15,900 nt of DNA, taken from NCBI GenBank assembly GCA_002414505.1, contig DHZF01000092.1:1-15900 (forward strand). Reading direction: 5' to 3'. Position numbers and translations under genes: made by a program. The stretch is from Hyphomonas sp. UBA5111 (GTDB lineage: Bacteria; Pseudomonadota; Alphaproteobacteria; Caulobacterales; Hyphomonadaceae). Below, piece after piece: positions 9,336 through 15,900 of this stretch. The notes beneath the pieces are model-generated. The model was not told where the DNA came from. It saw only the letters and a list, made by a program, of their open reading frames with translations, and searched no databases. How positions within the stretch are numbered: the stretch's first letter is position 1; each line of letters opens with the position of its first letter.

Positions 9336-10274
9336 ATGAGCGATCGTCTGTGGATCACCGATTTCAAATATGATGATGGCGCCATGCTGGTGAAGAAGAC
9401 CGGACATCGCGTTCCGCTCACGCTTTCCCTCGCGCACGATATCTTCACCTGGTTCTGTTTCTATTTCTTCGCCCAGACCTGGCGCACCTGGCGCCGCGTC
9501 ACCGGACACAAGCGCCCCACTATTGCTTTCTACCCCGACAAGCCGCGTCCCTGGTACTTCATCTGGCCCGTCATGCACGTGTCCGGCGCGAAGCTGATCG
9601 ATGATGTCGCGACTGCAGACATTGTCATGCAGTTCGACGACTCCACCGAGACCGACAATACGATCCCGGTCGTTCGCGAGGGCGCGAGACTGCTCAATTT
9701 TGCCTGTGATGACATTTCGAAATCGACCGTCGCAGCGGCCTTTGAACAGGCGGCCGGCTATTCGCTCTCCGTTGACCCAACGACCCATCAGGGCCGCATG
9801 GTGGAGAAATCCGAGTTGAATGCCGCGCATGATGGCCGCATCCTTGAAGGCCCGCTGGATACGCCCGTGCCCGGCAAGACCTATCAGCGCCTGGTGGACA
9901 ATGAGATTGATGGCGGTCTCGTCGAAGATCTCCGCTGCTGCATCGTGGCCGGCTCTCCCACCATTGTGTTTCGCAAGCGCCGTCCGCTGGATCGCCGCTT
10001 CCTGAACGAGAACGTCCAGGTTTTGCTCGACGAGCCTCGCAATTGCTACACGAGCGATGAAATTGCCGTGATTGAGCGCTTTGCAGCATCTATCGGGCTG
10101 GACTGGGGCGGTGTGGACGTCCTACGTGACCGGTCAACCGGACGAATCTATATCGTCGATGCAAACAAGACGGACATGGGCCCGCCCGTGGCACTCAAAC
10201 TGGGTGCCAAGCTCCGGGCGACCCGCCGCATGGCGCAGGCCTTTGCCGTTGCCTTTGCACCGAAGAAGCGCTGA
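9336..10274 (+). CDS. ATP-grasp-like protein of unknown function
   Basis: A 312-residue protein that I do not recognise as any named enzyme. The C-terminal half has the pattern of an ATP-grasp domain: a lysine after a glycine-rich turn (Lys158), YQRLVDN (Gln184), EDLRCCIVAG (Asp198, Arg200), then GLDWGGVDVL (Asp261) and the metal-binding-like end RIYIVDANKTDMGPP (Asp275, Asn277). The N-terminal half (1-125) is distinct: a hydrophobic aromatic stretch around 30-50 (IFTWFCFYFFAQTW), then RPTIAFYPDKPRPWYF, resembling a preATP-grasp fold. ATP-grasp enzymes join a carboxylate to an amine or thiol; which substrate is unknown. ATG 9336 has AGGAG at 9323-9327; an upstream frame start at 9273 has none. 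The MBL-fold gene follows after 42 nt, so the two may be co-transcribed. Confidence 0.75.
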   Translation: MSDRLWITDFKYDDGAMLVKKTGHRVPLTLSLAHDIFTWFCFYFFAQTWRTWRRVTGHKRPTIAFYPDKPRPWYFIWPVMHVSGAKLIDDVATADIVMQFDDSTETDNTIPVVREGARLLNFACDDISKSTVAAAFEQAAGYSLSVDPTTHQGRMVEKSELNAAHDGRILEGPLDTPVPGKTYQRLVDNEIDGGLVEDLRCCIVAGSPTIVFRKRRPLDRRFLNENVQVLLDEPRNCYTSDEIAVIERFAASIGLDWGGVDVLRDRSTGRIYIVDANKTDMGPPVALKLGAKLRATRRMAQAFAVAFAPKKR

Positions 10275-10316
10275 TCGCTCGGGCCGACCAGAATCGCTGC
10301 AAGAGACTAGACAATC

Positions 10317-11228
10317 ATGGCAATTCCCTACGTTCGCGACATCGAGTTTGAATATGGCGTCGTGGAGCAAGTGTCTCCACTGATCCGCCGCGTGATTGCG
10401 AACAATCCCGGGCCGTTCACCTATGTCGGTACAGGGGTCTACATCATCGGGCAGGGTGAAGTTGCGGTCATTGATCCCGGCCCGGAAAATGCTGAACATT
10501 TCGAAGCCCTGAAGCAGGCGCTGGAAGGCGAGACCGTGACGCACGTTCTGGTCACCCACGGCCATTCCGACCATTCCCCGCTGGCAACGCCTTTGGCCGA
10601 ATGGGCGGGCTGCAAAACCTACGCAAAGAATTGCGGCGTGCCGACCGCCAAGGGCGAACTCGGCAGCGCGGACGATCTCGGCTTCATGCCGGATGTGAAG
10701 GTGGGCGATGGGGATGTGATTTCCGGCCCCGGCTGGACGCTCGACGTGATCGAGACGCCGGGCCATACCTGCAACCATCTCTGTTTTGGCCTGCGAGAAG
10801 AGAATGCCTGCCTGTCTGGCGACCACATCATGGGTTGGTCGACGACCGTTGTCGCGCCGCCTGATGGGGACATGGGCGACTATATGCGCAGCCTCGACAA
10901 GATCCAGGCCAGAAAATTCGACACGCTGTGGCCGACGCATGGCGACCCGGTGCGTGGCCGCGACTTTGTCGACCATTTCATCACAGAATATGCCAATCAC
11001 CGCCGCGCGCGCGAAGCGGCCATTCTCGACCAGTTGCGGTCCGGCCAGTCCTCGATTCCGGAAATGGTGAAGGTGATGTATGCCGAGGTCGACAAGCGCC
11101 TGCACCCTGCGGCGGCCATGTCCGTGCTGGGCCACATGATCGAACTGATCAAGACGGGCCTGGTCGTCTCTCCGGATGAGAAACCGACAACCCGGTCTCA
11201 TTTTGAACTGGTGAAATCGCCGTCCTGA
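10317..11228 (+). CDS. MBL-fold metallo-hydrolase, LACTB2-like
   Basis: A 303-residue metallo-beta-lactamase-fold hydrolase. The zinc ligands are all present: THGHSDH (His81, His83, Asp85, His86), His150 in TPGHT, Asp169 in LSGDH and His208 in WPTHGDP. The C-terminal part (about 215-303, from HRRAREAAILDQLRSG) looks like the winged-helix extension (BLACT_WH) found in LACTB2-type proteins. Relatives include RNA endonucleases and hydrolases of small esters or acyl conjugates, so the substrate is open. The active site lacks the ETHE1/persulfide-dioxygenase pattern as far as I can see, so a direct link to the nearby sulfurtransferase is not supported. ATG 10317 has AAGAGA at 10301-10306. Its end faces gpsA across 36 nt with no clear terminator. 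Confidence 0.88.
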   Translation: MAIPYVRDIEFEYGVVEQVSPLIRRVIANNPGPFTYVGTGVYIIGQGEVAVIDPGPENAEHFEALKQALEGETVTHVLVTHGHSDHSPLATPLAEWAGCKTYAKNCGVPTAKGELGSADDLGFMPDVKVGDGDVISGPGWTLDVIETPGHTCNHLCFGLREENACLSGDHIMGWSTTVVAPPDGDMGDYMRSLDKIQARKFDTLWPTHGDPVRGRDFVDHFITEYANHRRAREAAILDQLRSGQSSIPEMVKVMYAEVDKRLHPAAAMSVLGHMIELIKTGLVVSPDEKPTTRSHFELVKSPS

Positions 11229-11264
11229 TGGGCTTGGCGACGGTTAACGGGTTCTGATCGGTCG

Positions 11265-12269
11265 CTAGACCGTTTCCATCTTGTTTGGCCGCATCAGCAG
11301 GCTCTGGATCGCCTCGTCGACGCTGATCACGCCCTCGACCACGTCAGCCACAGCATCACAGATCGGCATGTCCACGCCGCGCTCGGCCGCGAGCCGTTTC
11401 AGCACGGGCGCCGTCGCCACGCCTTCGGTGACGGCATTGCGGGCGGCGAGAATGTCTTCGAGTCTCTCGCCCTTTCCGAGCGCCAGACCGCAGCTCATGT
11501 TGCGGCTCGTTTCGGAAGAGCAGGTCAGGACAAGGTCTCCCAGCCCGGACAGGCCGGACAGGGTTTCCCGCTCGGCGCCAAGCGCGAGGGCGAGCCGGGT
11601 CATCTCGGCGCTGCCGCGGGCGATCAGCGCTGCATGGGCAGACCGGCCAAGGCCCTTGCCAAGGGCGATGCCGCAGGCAATGGCCAGAACGTTCTTCACC
11701 GCGCCGCCAATCTCTGCGCCGAGCAGGTCGTGCGCGAGATAGGGCCGGAAGTTTGGTGTGGCCACGGCGGCGATCAGTTCGGTGCCAAGCGCTTCATCCT
11801 CGATGGCGAAGGTCACTGCCGTCGGCAGGCCCTTGGCCACATCAATCGCGAAGCTCGGGCCTGACATGACGGCCGGAATGGCGTCAGGCAATTCGTCGGC
11901 AAGAATCTGCGTCATGAATTCGCCGGTCTTCAACTCGATGCCCTTGGAGCAGAGCACAACGGGAGTCTTCGGCCGGATATGTTCCTTCAGGGCCTGAAGC
12001 GTGGCGCGCGTATGTTGCGCCGGGGCGACCGAGAACAACGCGTCCATCAGGTGAAGGTCAGCCAGATCGGAGGTCGCCTTCAGCGCCGGGTTCAGCGGCA
12101 CGCCCGGCAGAAAGACCGTATTCTCGTGGCGCGTATTGATAGCCTCGGCCACTTCAGGCTCGCGGCACCAGATCAGCACGTCCTGAGCCTCGCGCGTCAG
12201 CATCTGGGCAATTGCCGTGCCCCAGGCGCCGCCGCCAATTACGCCGAATGTCTTGAAGTGTTTTGTCAT
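11265..12269 (-). CDS. gpsA: Glycerol-3-phosphate dehydrogenase [NAD(P)+]
   Basis: Reduces dihydroxyacetone phosphate to sn-glycerol-3-phosphate, the backbone for phospholipid synthesis; cytoplasmic. The 334-residue length is typical. The nucleotide-binding loop is GVIGGGAWGTAIA (9-21), followed by FLPGVPL, CSKGIE (Lys109), SGPSFA, and EIGGAVKNVLAIACG with the catalytic lysine Lys192. Then come GLSGLGDLVLTCSSETSRN and TEGVATA, which bind substrate and cofactor. ATG 12269-12267 is the natural family start, but no Shine-Dalgarno is visible. It lies 45 nt after the thiolase-like gene on the same strand, so translation may depend on read-through coupling or a leader not seen here. Confidence 0.95.
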   Translation of the reverse strand: MTKHFKTFGVIGGGAWGTAIAQMLTREAQDVLIWCREPEVAEAINTRHENTVFLPGVPLNPALKATSDLADLHLMDALFSVAPAQHTRATLQALKEHIRPKTPVVLCSKGIELKTGEFMTQILADELPDAIPAVMSGPSFAIDVAKGLPTAVTFAIEDEALGTELIAAVATPNFRPYLAHDLLGAEIGGAVKNVLAIACGIALGKGLGRSAHAALIARGSAEMTRLALALGAERETLSGLSGLGDLVLTCSSETSRNMSCGLALGKGERLEDILAARNAVTEGVATAPVLKRLAAERGVDMPICDAVADVVEGVISVDEAIQSLLMRPNKMETV

Positions 12270-12314
12270 GTGCCGGAGATTGGTCGAAACCGGTCAGCGG
12301 GGCAAGCAGATCGG

Positions 12315-13835
12315 TCAGATGAAGCTGAACGTGCCGCGTTCCTTTTCCGCGTCCACAGTAACGGCGACCTTGCGACCGACCGGGGAGGCATCCTCGCGCA
12401 GCGTTACGAGCGCATCCGGGGAGGCATTGGCGAGGGCGCGGCGGCCATCCTCCAGCCGAACAAAGGCGATGCCCTTGTTGGGGCCTTCCTTGCCATGGGT
12501 GACGGTGAAGGTTTCCAGTGTGCCTTCACAATCCTCGTGGCAGAGCGTGACCTGTTCGGTCGGCGTTGCGTATGGCTCTGCGGGCACGAAACGGGCCGGT
12601 TTTTGCGCGGAATAGACGCCGACGGCTTCCTTGGTCATCCAGCCGCCATTGGCGAGAACGAGGCCGTAACTTGCCGGGTCACTCCGCAGTGTGGCCACCA
12701 TTTCCGCGATGCCATGCAGGGAATAATTGTTTCCGGGTCCGCCGAAAAAGGGCAGGCCGCCCGTCAGAGTGAGTGGGCGCGGATCATTCTTCCAGTCGAT
12801 GCCCAGCGCGGCAGTCGATGAGAAGACGGCGCACGGGAAGCAGGAATAGAGATCGAAATGCTGGAGGTCGGCTGTGGTCTTTTCAGCCTGGTGCAGGGCG
12901 CGGCCAATGGCGGTCTGCATGGCCCATGACCCGTCGAGACGGGGGCGCAGTGAGATCAGGTCATCGGCAGCTTCGCCAGCGCCGTGCAGGTAGACGCGCT
13001 TGTCCTCCGCGATGCCGAGCGCGTCAGCTTTCGAGCTGCTCATCAGGATCGCGGCAGCGCCCTGATTGACCGCATCCTGGGCGATGAACCATTTCAGGAA
13101 GGGATCGGCATATTCGTAATTCGCCTTGGACGGCGTCGAAAGAAACTCAACCGAGCGTTCCTCCGGGAATTGAGAATACGGGTTCTTTGCAGCGACCGCA
13201 GAGAAGGGCTGAAAGAGTTCGGCCATGGCCTTGCGGTGCTGACTGCGCGAGCGGCCTTCGCGGGCGGCGATGGCATTCTCGAACAGGCCATAGAAATAGG
13301 CCGGTGCGATGATGCCGTGCTTGATCTCTTCGCGCGACAGCATCATGGGGCCCATACCACGATCTTCATAGGCGGCCTCCGCGCTGTCCGCCCAGTCGAT
13401 GTCCACGCCATTGCGGCGCGCGCCCTTGGAGGCCCGGTTGGCCTCGGAGCCTGAAATCAGGACGCAGTCGGCTTCGCCTGCATGTATACGCGCGGCCATC
13501 TCATTGACCAGCGCCTGAGGGCTCTGGCCGCCCACGGTTTCATAGATGAGGGACTCCGGCGTGGCGCCGAGATCGCGGGCAAGTGTGCCAGGAAGGTTGG
13601 TGTTGTGCCCATGCGGGTGCGGCGCGCTCCCGATGGAATCCTCGAAGATGCGCACGACGGCAATCGTGTCGATGGAGTTGGCGAGGGCCTCCGCGCCACT
13701 GTCGGCGAGCGCCGCCTTTGATGCATCGACCATGAGCGACAGCGGCGACGGAGCGCCATCGGGCCCATTTGTTCCATCCCACTGGCTGAGGCTTTGCCCA
13801 ACACCGACCAGAACCGGCAGATCGCCTTTTGCCAT
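12315..13835 (-). CDS. TLP1-type thiolase-like protein (annotated acetyl-CoA acetyltransferase family)
   Basis: A 506-residue thiolase-superfamily protein with an extra C-terminal domain, the arrangement of mycobacterial thiolase-like protein type 1 (TLP1). The thiolase core runs from PVLVGVGQS through DTIAVVRIFED, ADCVLISGSEANRA, QHFDLYSCFPCAVF and GGLPFFGGPGNNYSLHGIAEMV. The extra domain (about 410-506) includes TVTHGKEGPNKGIAFVRLEDGRRALAN, marked here by its ends. The stretch that normally carries the nucleophilic cysteine reads YETVGGQSPQAL (99-110) with no Cys, so classical thiolysis is unlikely. The start is ATG 13835-13833 with AAGGGAG 6 nt upstream; a GTG at 13868 would run through a perfect palindrome and has no ribosome site. 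Substrate is unknown, probably an acyl- or sterol-CoA. gpsA follows after 45 nt. Confidence 0.85.
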   Translation of the reverse strand: MAKGDLPVLVGVGQSLSQWDGTNGPDGAPSPLSLMVDASKAALADSGAEALANSIDTIAVVRIFEDSIGSAPHPHGHNTNLPGTLARDLGATPESLIYETVGGQSPQALVNEMAARIHAGEADCVLISGSEANRASKGARRNGVDIDWADSAEAAYEDRGMGPMMLSREEIKHGIIAPAYFYGLFENAIAAREGRSRSQHRKAMAELFQPFSAVAAKNPYSQFPEERSVEFLSTPSKANYEYADPFLKWFIAQDAVNQGAAAILMSSSKADALGIAEDKRVYLHGAGEAADDLISLRPRLDGSWAMQTAIGRALHQAEKTTADLQHFDLYSCFPCAVFSSTAALGIDWKNDPRPLTLTGGLPFFGGPGNNYSLHGIAEMVATLRSDPASYGLVLANGGWMTKEAVGVYSAQKPARFVPAEPYATPTEQVTLCHEDCEGTLETFTVTHGKEGPNKGIAFVRLEDGRRALANASPDALVTLREDASPVGRKVAVTVDAEKERGTFSFI

Positions 13836-13841
13836 GACACG

Positions 13842-13848
13842 CTCCCTT
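13842..13848 (-). promoter_or_regulatory. Ribosome binding site fixing the start of the thiolase-like gene
   Basis: AAGGGAG on the minus strand, 6 nt before ATG 13835. It decides against the longer frame opening at GTG 13868. Confidence 0.7.
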
Positions 13849-13850
13849 AT

Positions 13851-13867
13851 TGTCGTTTGTAACGACA
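13851..13867. promoter_or_regulatory. Perfect 17-bp palindrome, candidate operator of the thiolase-like gene
   Basis: TGTCGTT (13851-13857), centre TGT, AACGACA (13861-13867). It ends 15 nt before the ATG, immediately upstream of the ribosome site, where a repressor would block transcription of the thiolase-like gene and perhaps gpsA. Size and symmetry suit a TetR- or GntR-type repressor, a common type for acyl-CoA genes; the regulator is not in the window. A role as an RNA hairpin is possible but the 3-nt loop and lack of T tract argue against a terminator. Confidence 0.55.
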
Positions 13868-13882
13868 CCTAGCGTGCGAAAT

Positions 13883-13937
13883 CCGGCAAGGCGAGCCGGG
13901 ACGTCGGGGAAGGACCCGCCATCTCCGCACAGGCGGA
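13883..13937 (-). terminator. Possible terminator hairpins downstream of cysNC
   Basis: Two small stems follow the cysNC stop (13960-13958) on the minus strand: TCCGC/GCGGA around an ACAG loop (13924-13937), and CCGGC/GCCGG (13883-13899) with a 7-nt loop and ATTT after it. Neither is a strong Rho-independent terminator. Confidence 0.25.
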
Positions 13938-13957
13938 AACGGCGATATCATTTCATC

Positions 13958-15868
13958 TTATCCGCCGTTCAGCAGACCTTTTTCGCGCATGAAGTCGAGG
14001 ATGACTTCGGCGGCCTCTTCCGGCGAATTGTTCACCGTGTCGATGCGGAGTTCGGCTGCCTGGGGTGGCTCATAAGGACTGTCGATGCCGGTGAAGTTCT
14101 TGATCTCTCCGGCGCGGGCCTTCTTGTAGAGACCCTTCACATCGCGTTCCTCGGCCACGCTGAGCGGGGTATCGACATAGACTTCGATGAATTCGCCATC
14201 CGCCATCAGGTTCCGCGCCATCTGGCGCTCGGACCGGAACGGTGAAATGAAGGAAACCAGCGTGATCAGTCCGGCATCGGACATCAGGCGTGCGACATTG
14301 GCGACACGGCGGATATTCTCTACACGGTCGGCATCGGTGAAGCCGAGATCGCGGTTCAGCCCGTGGCGCACATTGTCCCCGTCCAGCGTGAAGGTGTGCT
14401 TGCCTTGCGCGAACAGCAATTTCTGCAGGGCGTTGGCAATGGTCGACTTGCCCGATCCGGAGAGGCCGGTGAACCAGAGCACAGCCGATTTCTGGCCCTT
14501 CTGTTCGGCGAGTGCCGACCGGTCGATATCCATCGCCTGCCAGTGAATGTTCGAGGCACGGCGCAGCGCGAAGTCAACGAGGCCAAGTCCGACCGTGTCG
14601 TTTGTCATCCGGTCGATCAGGATGAAGCCACCCATCTCGCGATTGACATCGTACGGATCATACGGGACCGGCTGGTCCAGCGAGAGAGTCGTGACGCCGA
14701 TCTGGTTGAGTTCCAGCGTTTTCGCAGGAACATCGTTCAACGTGTTGACATCAATGCCATATTTCGGCGCGTTGACTGTCGCCGTGACGGTTTTGGCGCC
14801 CATCTTGAGCAGGTAGCGCCGACCCGGCAGCAGGGAGGTTTCACTCATCCAGAGAATGCGGGCCTGAAACTGGTCGGAGACTTCAGACGGATCATCCGCC
14901 GACACAAGGACGTCGCCGCGCGAGCAGTCGATTTCGTCATCCAGTGTGATCGTGACCGACTGGCCGGCAATGGCCTGGTCGAGATCGCCGGTCGCCGTAA
15001 CGATCCGCTGGACCGTGGACTGCTTGCCGGAGGGCATGGATTTCACGCGGTCACCCGGCTGCAGGCTGCCTGCCGCGATCTGGCCGGAGAAGCCGCGGAA
15101 ATCGAGATTGGGCCGGTTGACCCATTGGACCGGCATGCGGAAGGGCGTGTTCAGGCGGCGGTCGCCGACCGGCACGGTTTCGAGATAGTCCATCAGGCTC
15201 GGGCCATCGTACCAGTCGGTCTCATTGGACTTGCTGGTGATGTTGACGCCTTCGAGCGCGGACATCGGGATCGGCTGGATTTCGAGGTCCGTCGCCAGTT
15301 CGTCGGCGAAAGCGTAGAAATCATCGACAATGTCGTCATAAGCCTGCTGGCTGTAATCGACGAGGTCCATCTTGTTGATGGCGAGGACGACCTTGCGGAT
15401 GCCCAGCAGCGTCGTGATGAAGCTGTGGCGGCGGGTCTGCGTGAGGATGCCCTTGCGCGCATCAACCATCAGGATGGCTACGTCGGCCGTTGAGGCGCCG
15501 GTGGCCATGTTGCGCGTATACTGTTCATGGCCGGGTGTGTCGGCGACGATGAATTTGCGTTTGTCGGTCGCGAAGAAGCGATAGGCCACATCAATCGTGA
15601 TGCCCTGTTCGCGTTCAGCGGTGAGGCCATCCACGAGAAGAGCGAAGTCGATGTTCTCGCCTTGTGTTCCCACTTTCTTGGAATCGCTTTCGAGCGACGC
15701 CAACTGGTCCTCGAAGATCATCTTCGCATCATAGAGCAGGCGGCCGATCAGGGTCGACTTGCCATCATCCACGGATCCGCATGTGATGAAGCGGAGCAGG
15801 GATTTGTGTTCGTGCTTTTCCAGATAGGCGGCGATATCTGATTCAATCAGGTCGTCATTGAGGCGCAT
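13958..15868 (-). CDS. cysNC: Bifunctional sulfate adenylyltransferase subunit 1 / adenylylsulfate kinase
   Basis: Fusion of CysN and CysC, 636 residues, catalysing sulfate activation. The CysN GTPase part drives ATP sulfurylase (with CysD) to make APS, and the CysC part phosphorylates APS to PAPS for reduction or sulfation; cytoplasmic. The CysN half shows the P-loop GSVDDGKST (31-39), the switch [13 protein letters not shown] (110-114) and NKMD (165-168), then EF-Tu-like beta-barrel domains to about 430. The CysC half begins near 440: its P-loop is GLSGSGKS (468-475), with [20 protein letters not shown] and [11 protein letters not shown]. Both active sites look intact. The ATG overlaps the cysD stop as TGATG, indicating translational coupling. 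The stop is TAA at 13960-13958. Confidence 0.97.
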   Translation of the reverse strand: MRLNDDLIESDIAAYLEKHEHKSLLRFITCGSVDDGKSTLIGRLLYDAKMIFEDQLASLESDSKKVGTQGENIDFALLVDGLTAEREQGITIDVAYRFFATDKRKFIVADTPGHEQYTRNMATGASTADVAILMVDARKGILTQTRRHSFITTLLGIRKVVLAINKMDLVDYSQQAYDDIVDDFYAFADELATDLEIQPIPMSALEGVNITSKSNETDWYDGPSLMDYLETVPVGDRRLNTPFRMPVQWVNRPNLDFRGFSGQIAAGSLQPGDRVKSMPSGKQSTVQRIVTATGDLDQAIAGQSVTITLDDEIDCSRGDVLVSADDPSEVSDQFQARILWMSETSLLPGRRYLLKMGAKTVTATVNAPKYGIDVNTLNDVPAKTLELNQIGVTTLSLDQPVPYDPYDVNREMGGFILIDRMTNDTVGLGLVDFALRRASNIHWQAMDIDRSALAEQKGQKSAVLWFTGLSGSGKSTIANALQKLLFAQGKHTFTLDGDNVRHGLNRDLGFTDADRVENIRRVANVARLMSDAGLITLVSFISPFRSERQMARNLMADGEFIEVYVDTPLSVAEERDVKGLYKKARAGEIKNFTGIDSPYEPPQAAELRIDTVNNSPEEAAEVILDFMREKGLLNGG

Positions 15869-15900
15869 CAGAAATAGCCTTCCTGTTTTTTCTTTTCCAT
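15868..15900 (-). CDS. cysD: Sulfate adenylyltransferase subunit 2 (last 10 codons)
   Basis: Only the 3' end is inside the window. It reads [10 protein letters not shown] then TGA, the conserved C-terminal tail of CysD, the PP-loop catalytic subunit of ATP sulfurylase. Too short for the ORF length limits, but its sequence and its TGATG overlap with cysNC make the call firm. It also carries the AGGAAGG ribosome site (15879-15885) for cysNC. Confidence 0.88.
   Translation of the reverse strand: MEKKKQEGYF

Noticed and set aside
8788..11228. Interpretation as a sulfide-oxidation (Blh/persulfide dioxygenase) pair
   Set aside because: The MBL protein has the LACTB2-like layout with a winged-helix tail, not the ETHE1 type, and another gene separates it from the sulfurtransferase.
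11979..12821. A 280-codon plus-strand frame spanning gpsA and the thiolase-like gene
   Set aside because: Crosses the junction of two well-supported minus-strand genes and shows no family motif.
14363..15493. A 376-codon open frame on the plus strand
   Set aside because: Antisense to cysNC, whose motifs are complete; composition is that of a reversed GC-rich gene.

Overview
The window is GC-rich, gene-dense bacterial chromosome with almost no non-coding space. The gene set fits a marine, aerobic alphaproteobacterium, probably near Hyphomonas/Hyphomonadaceae: a fused CysN/CysC, many lipid and acyl-CoA genes, oligopeptide permeases, and DUF1499 and DUF305 proteins. The genus-level placement is inference. 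I see no tRNA, rRNA, CRISPR, insertion sequence, phage or plasmid gene, and no recognisable defence system.

Layout. 1-407 (-) is the start of a type-2 malate dehydrogenase, cut by the window edge. It is divergent from pdxH (581-1252, +). A small 'glyoxalase superfamily' protein (1266-1715, -) converges on pdxH. A lipoprotein glycerophosphodiester phosphodiesterase (1915-2859, -) is divergent from an AlkK-like fatty acid-CoA ligase (2960-4585, +), with a conspicuous inverted repeat between them. A membrane DUF305 protein (4582-5103, -) and a membrane DUF1499 protein (5258-6130, +) are divergent from each other. Each overlaps its outer convergent neighbour on a shared CTAG stop tetranucleotide.

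6127-6650 (-) is a gene scar. The first codons of a mannose-1-phosphate guanylyltransferase (manC) run into the last ~145 codons of an NhaP-type cation/proton antiporter. oppB-oppC (8651-6769, -) follow, with no binding protein or ATPase beside them. Then three + strand genes: a DUF442/TIGR01244 rhodanese-loop sulfurtransferase (8788-9198), an ATP-grasp-like protein of unknown role (9336-10274) and an MBL-fold hydrolase with a LACTB2-type architecture (10317-11228).

The right end is all minus strand, read right to left: the last codons of cysD, the CysNC sulfate-activation fusion, a TLP1-type thiolase-like protein behind a perfect 17-bp palindrome, and gpsA.

How the genes connect. Lipid metabolism recurs: GDPD releases glycerol-3-phosphate, GpsA makes it, the ligase activates fatty acids, and the thiolase-like protein is probably an acyl-CoA enzyme. 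Sulfur is the second theme (cysD-cysNC, and more loosely the sulfurtransferase). The rest is housekeeping (mdh, pdxH). The items most worth a second look are the manC/nhaP scar, the ATP-grasp-like protein with its neighbours, the two dyad-symmetric candidate operators, and the missing nucleophilic cysteine in the thiolase-like protein.
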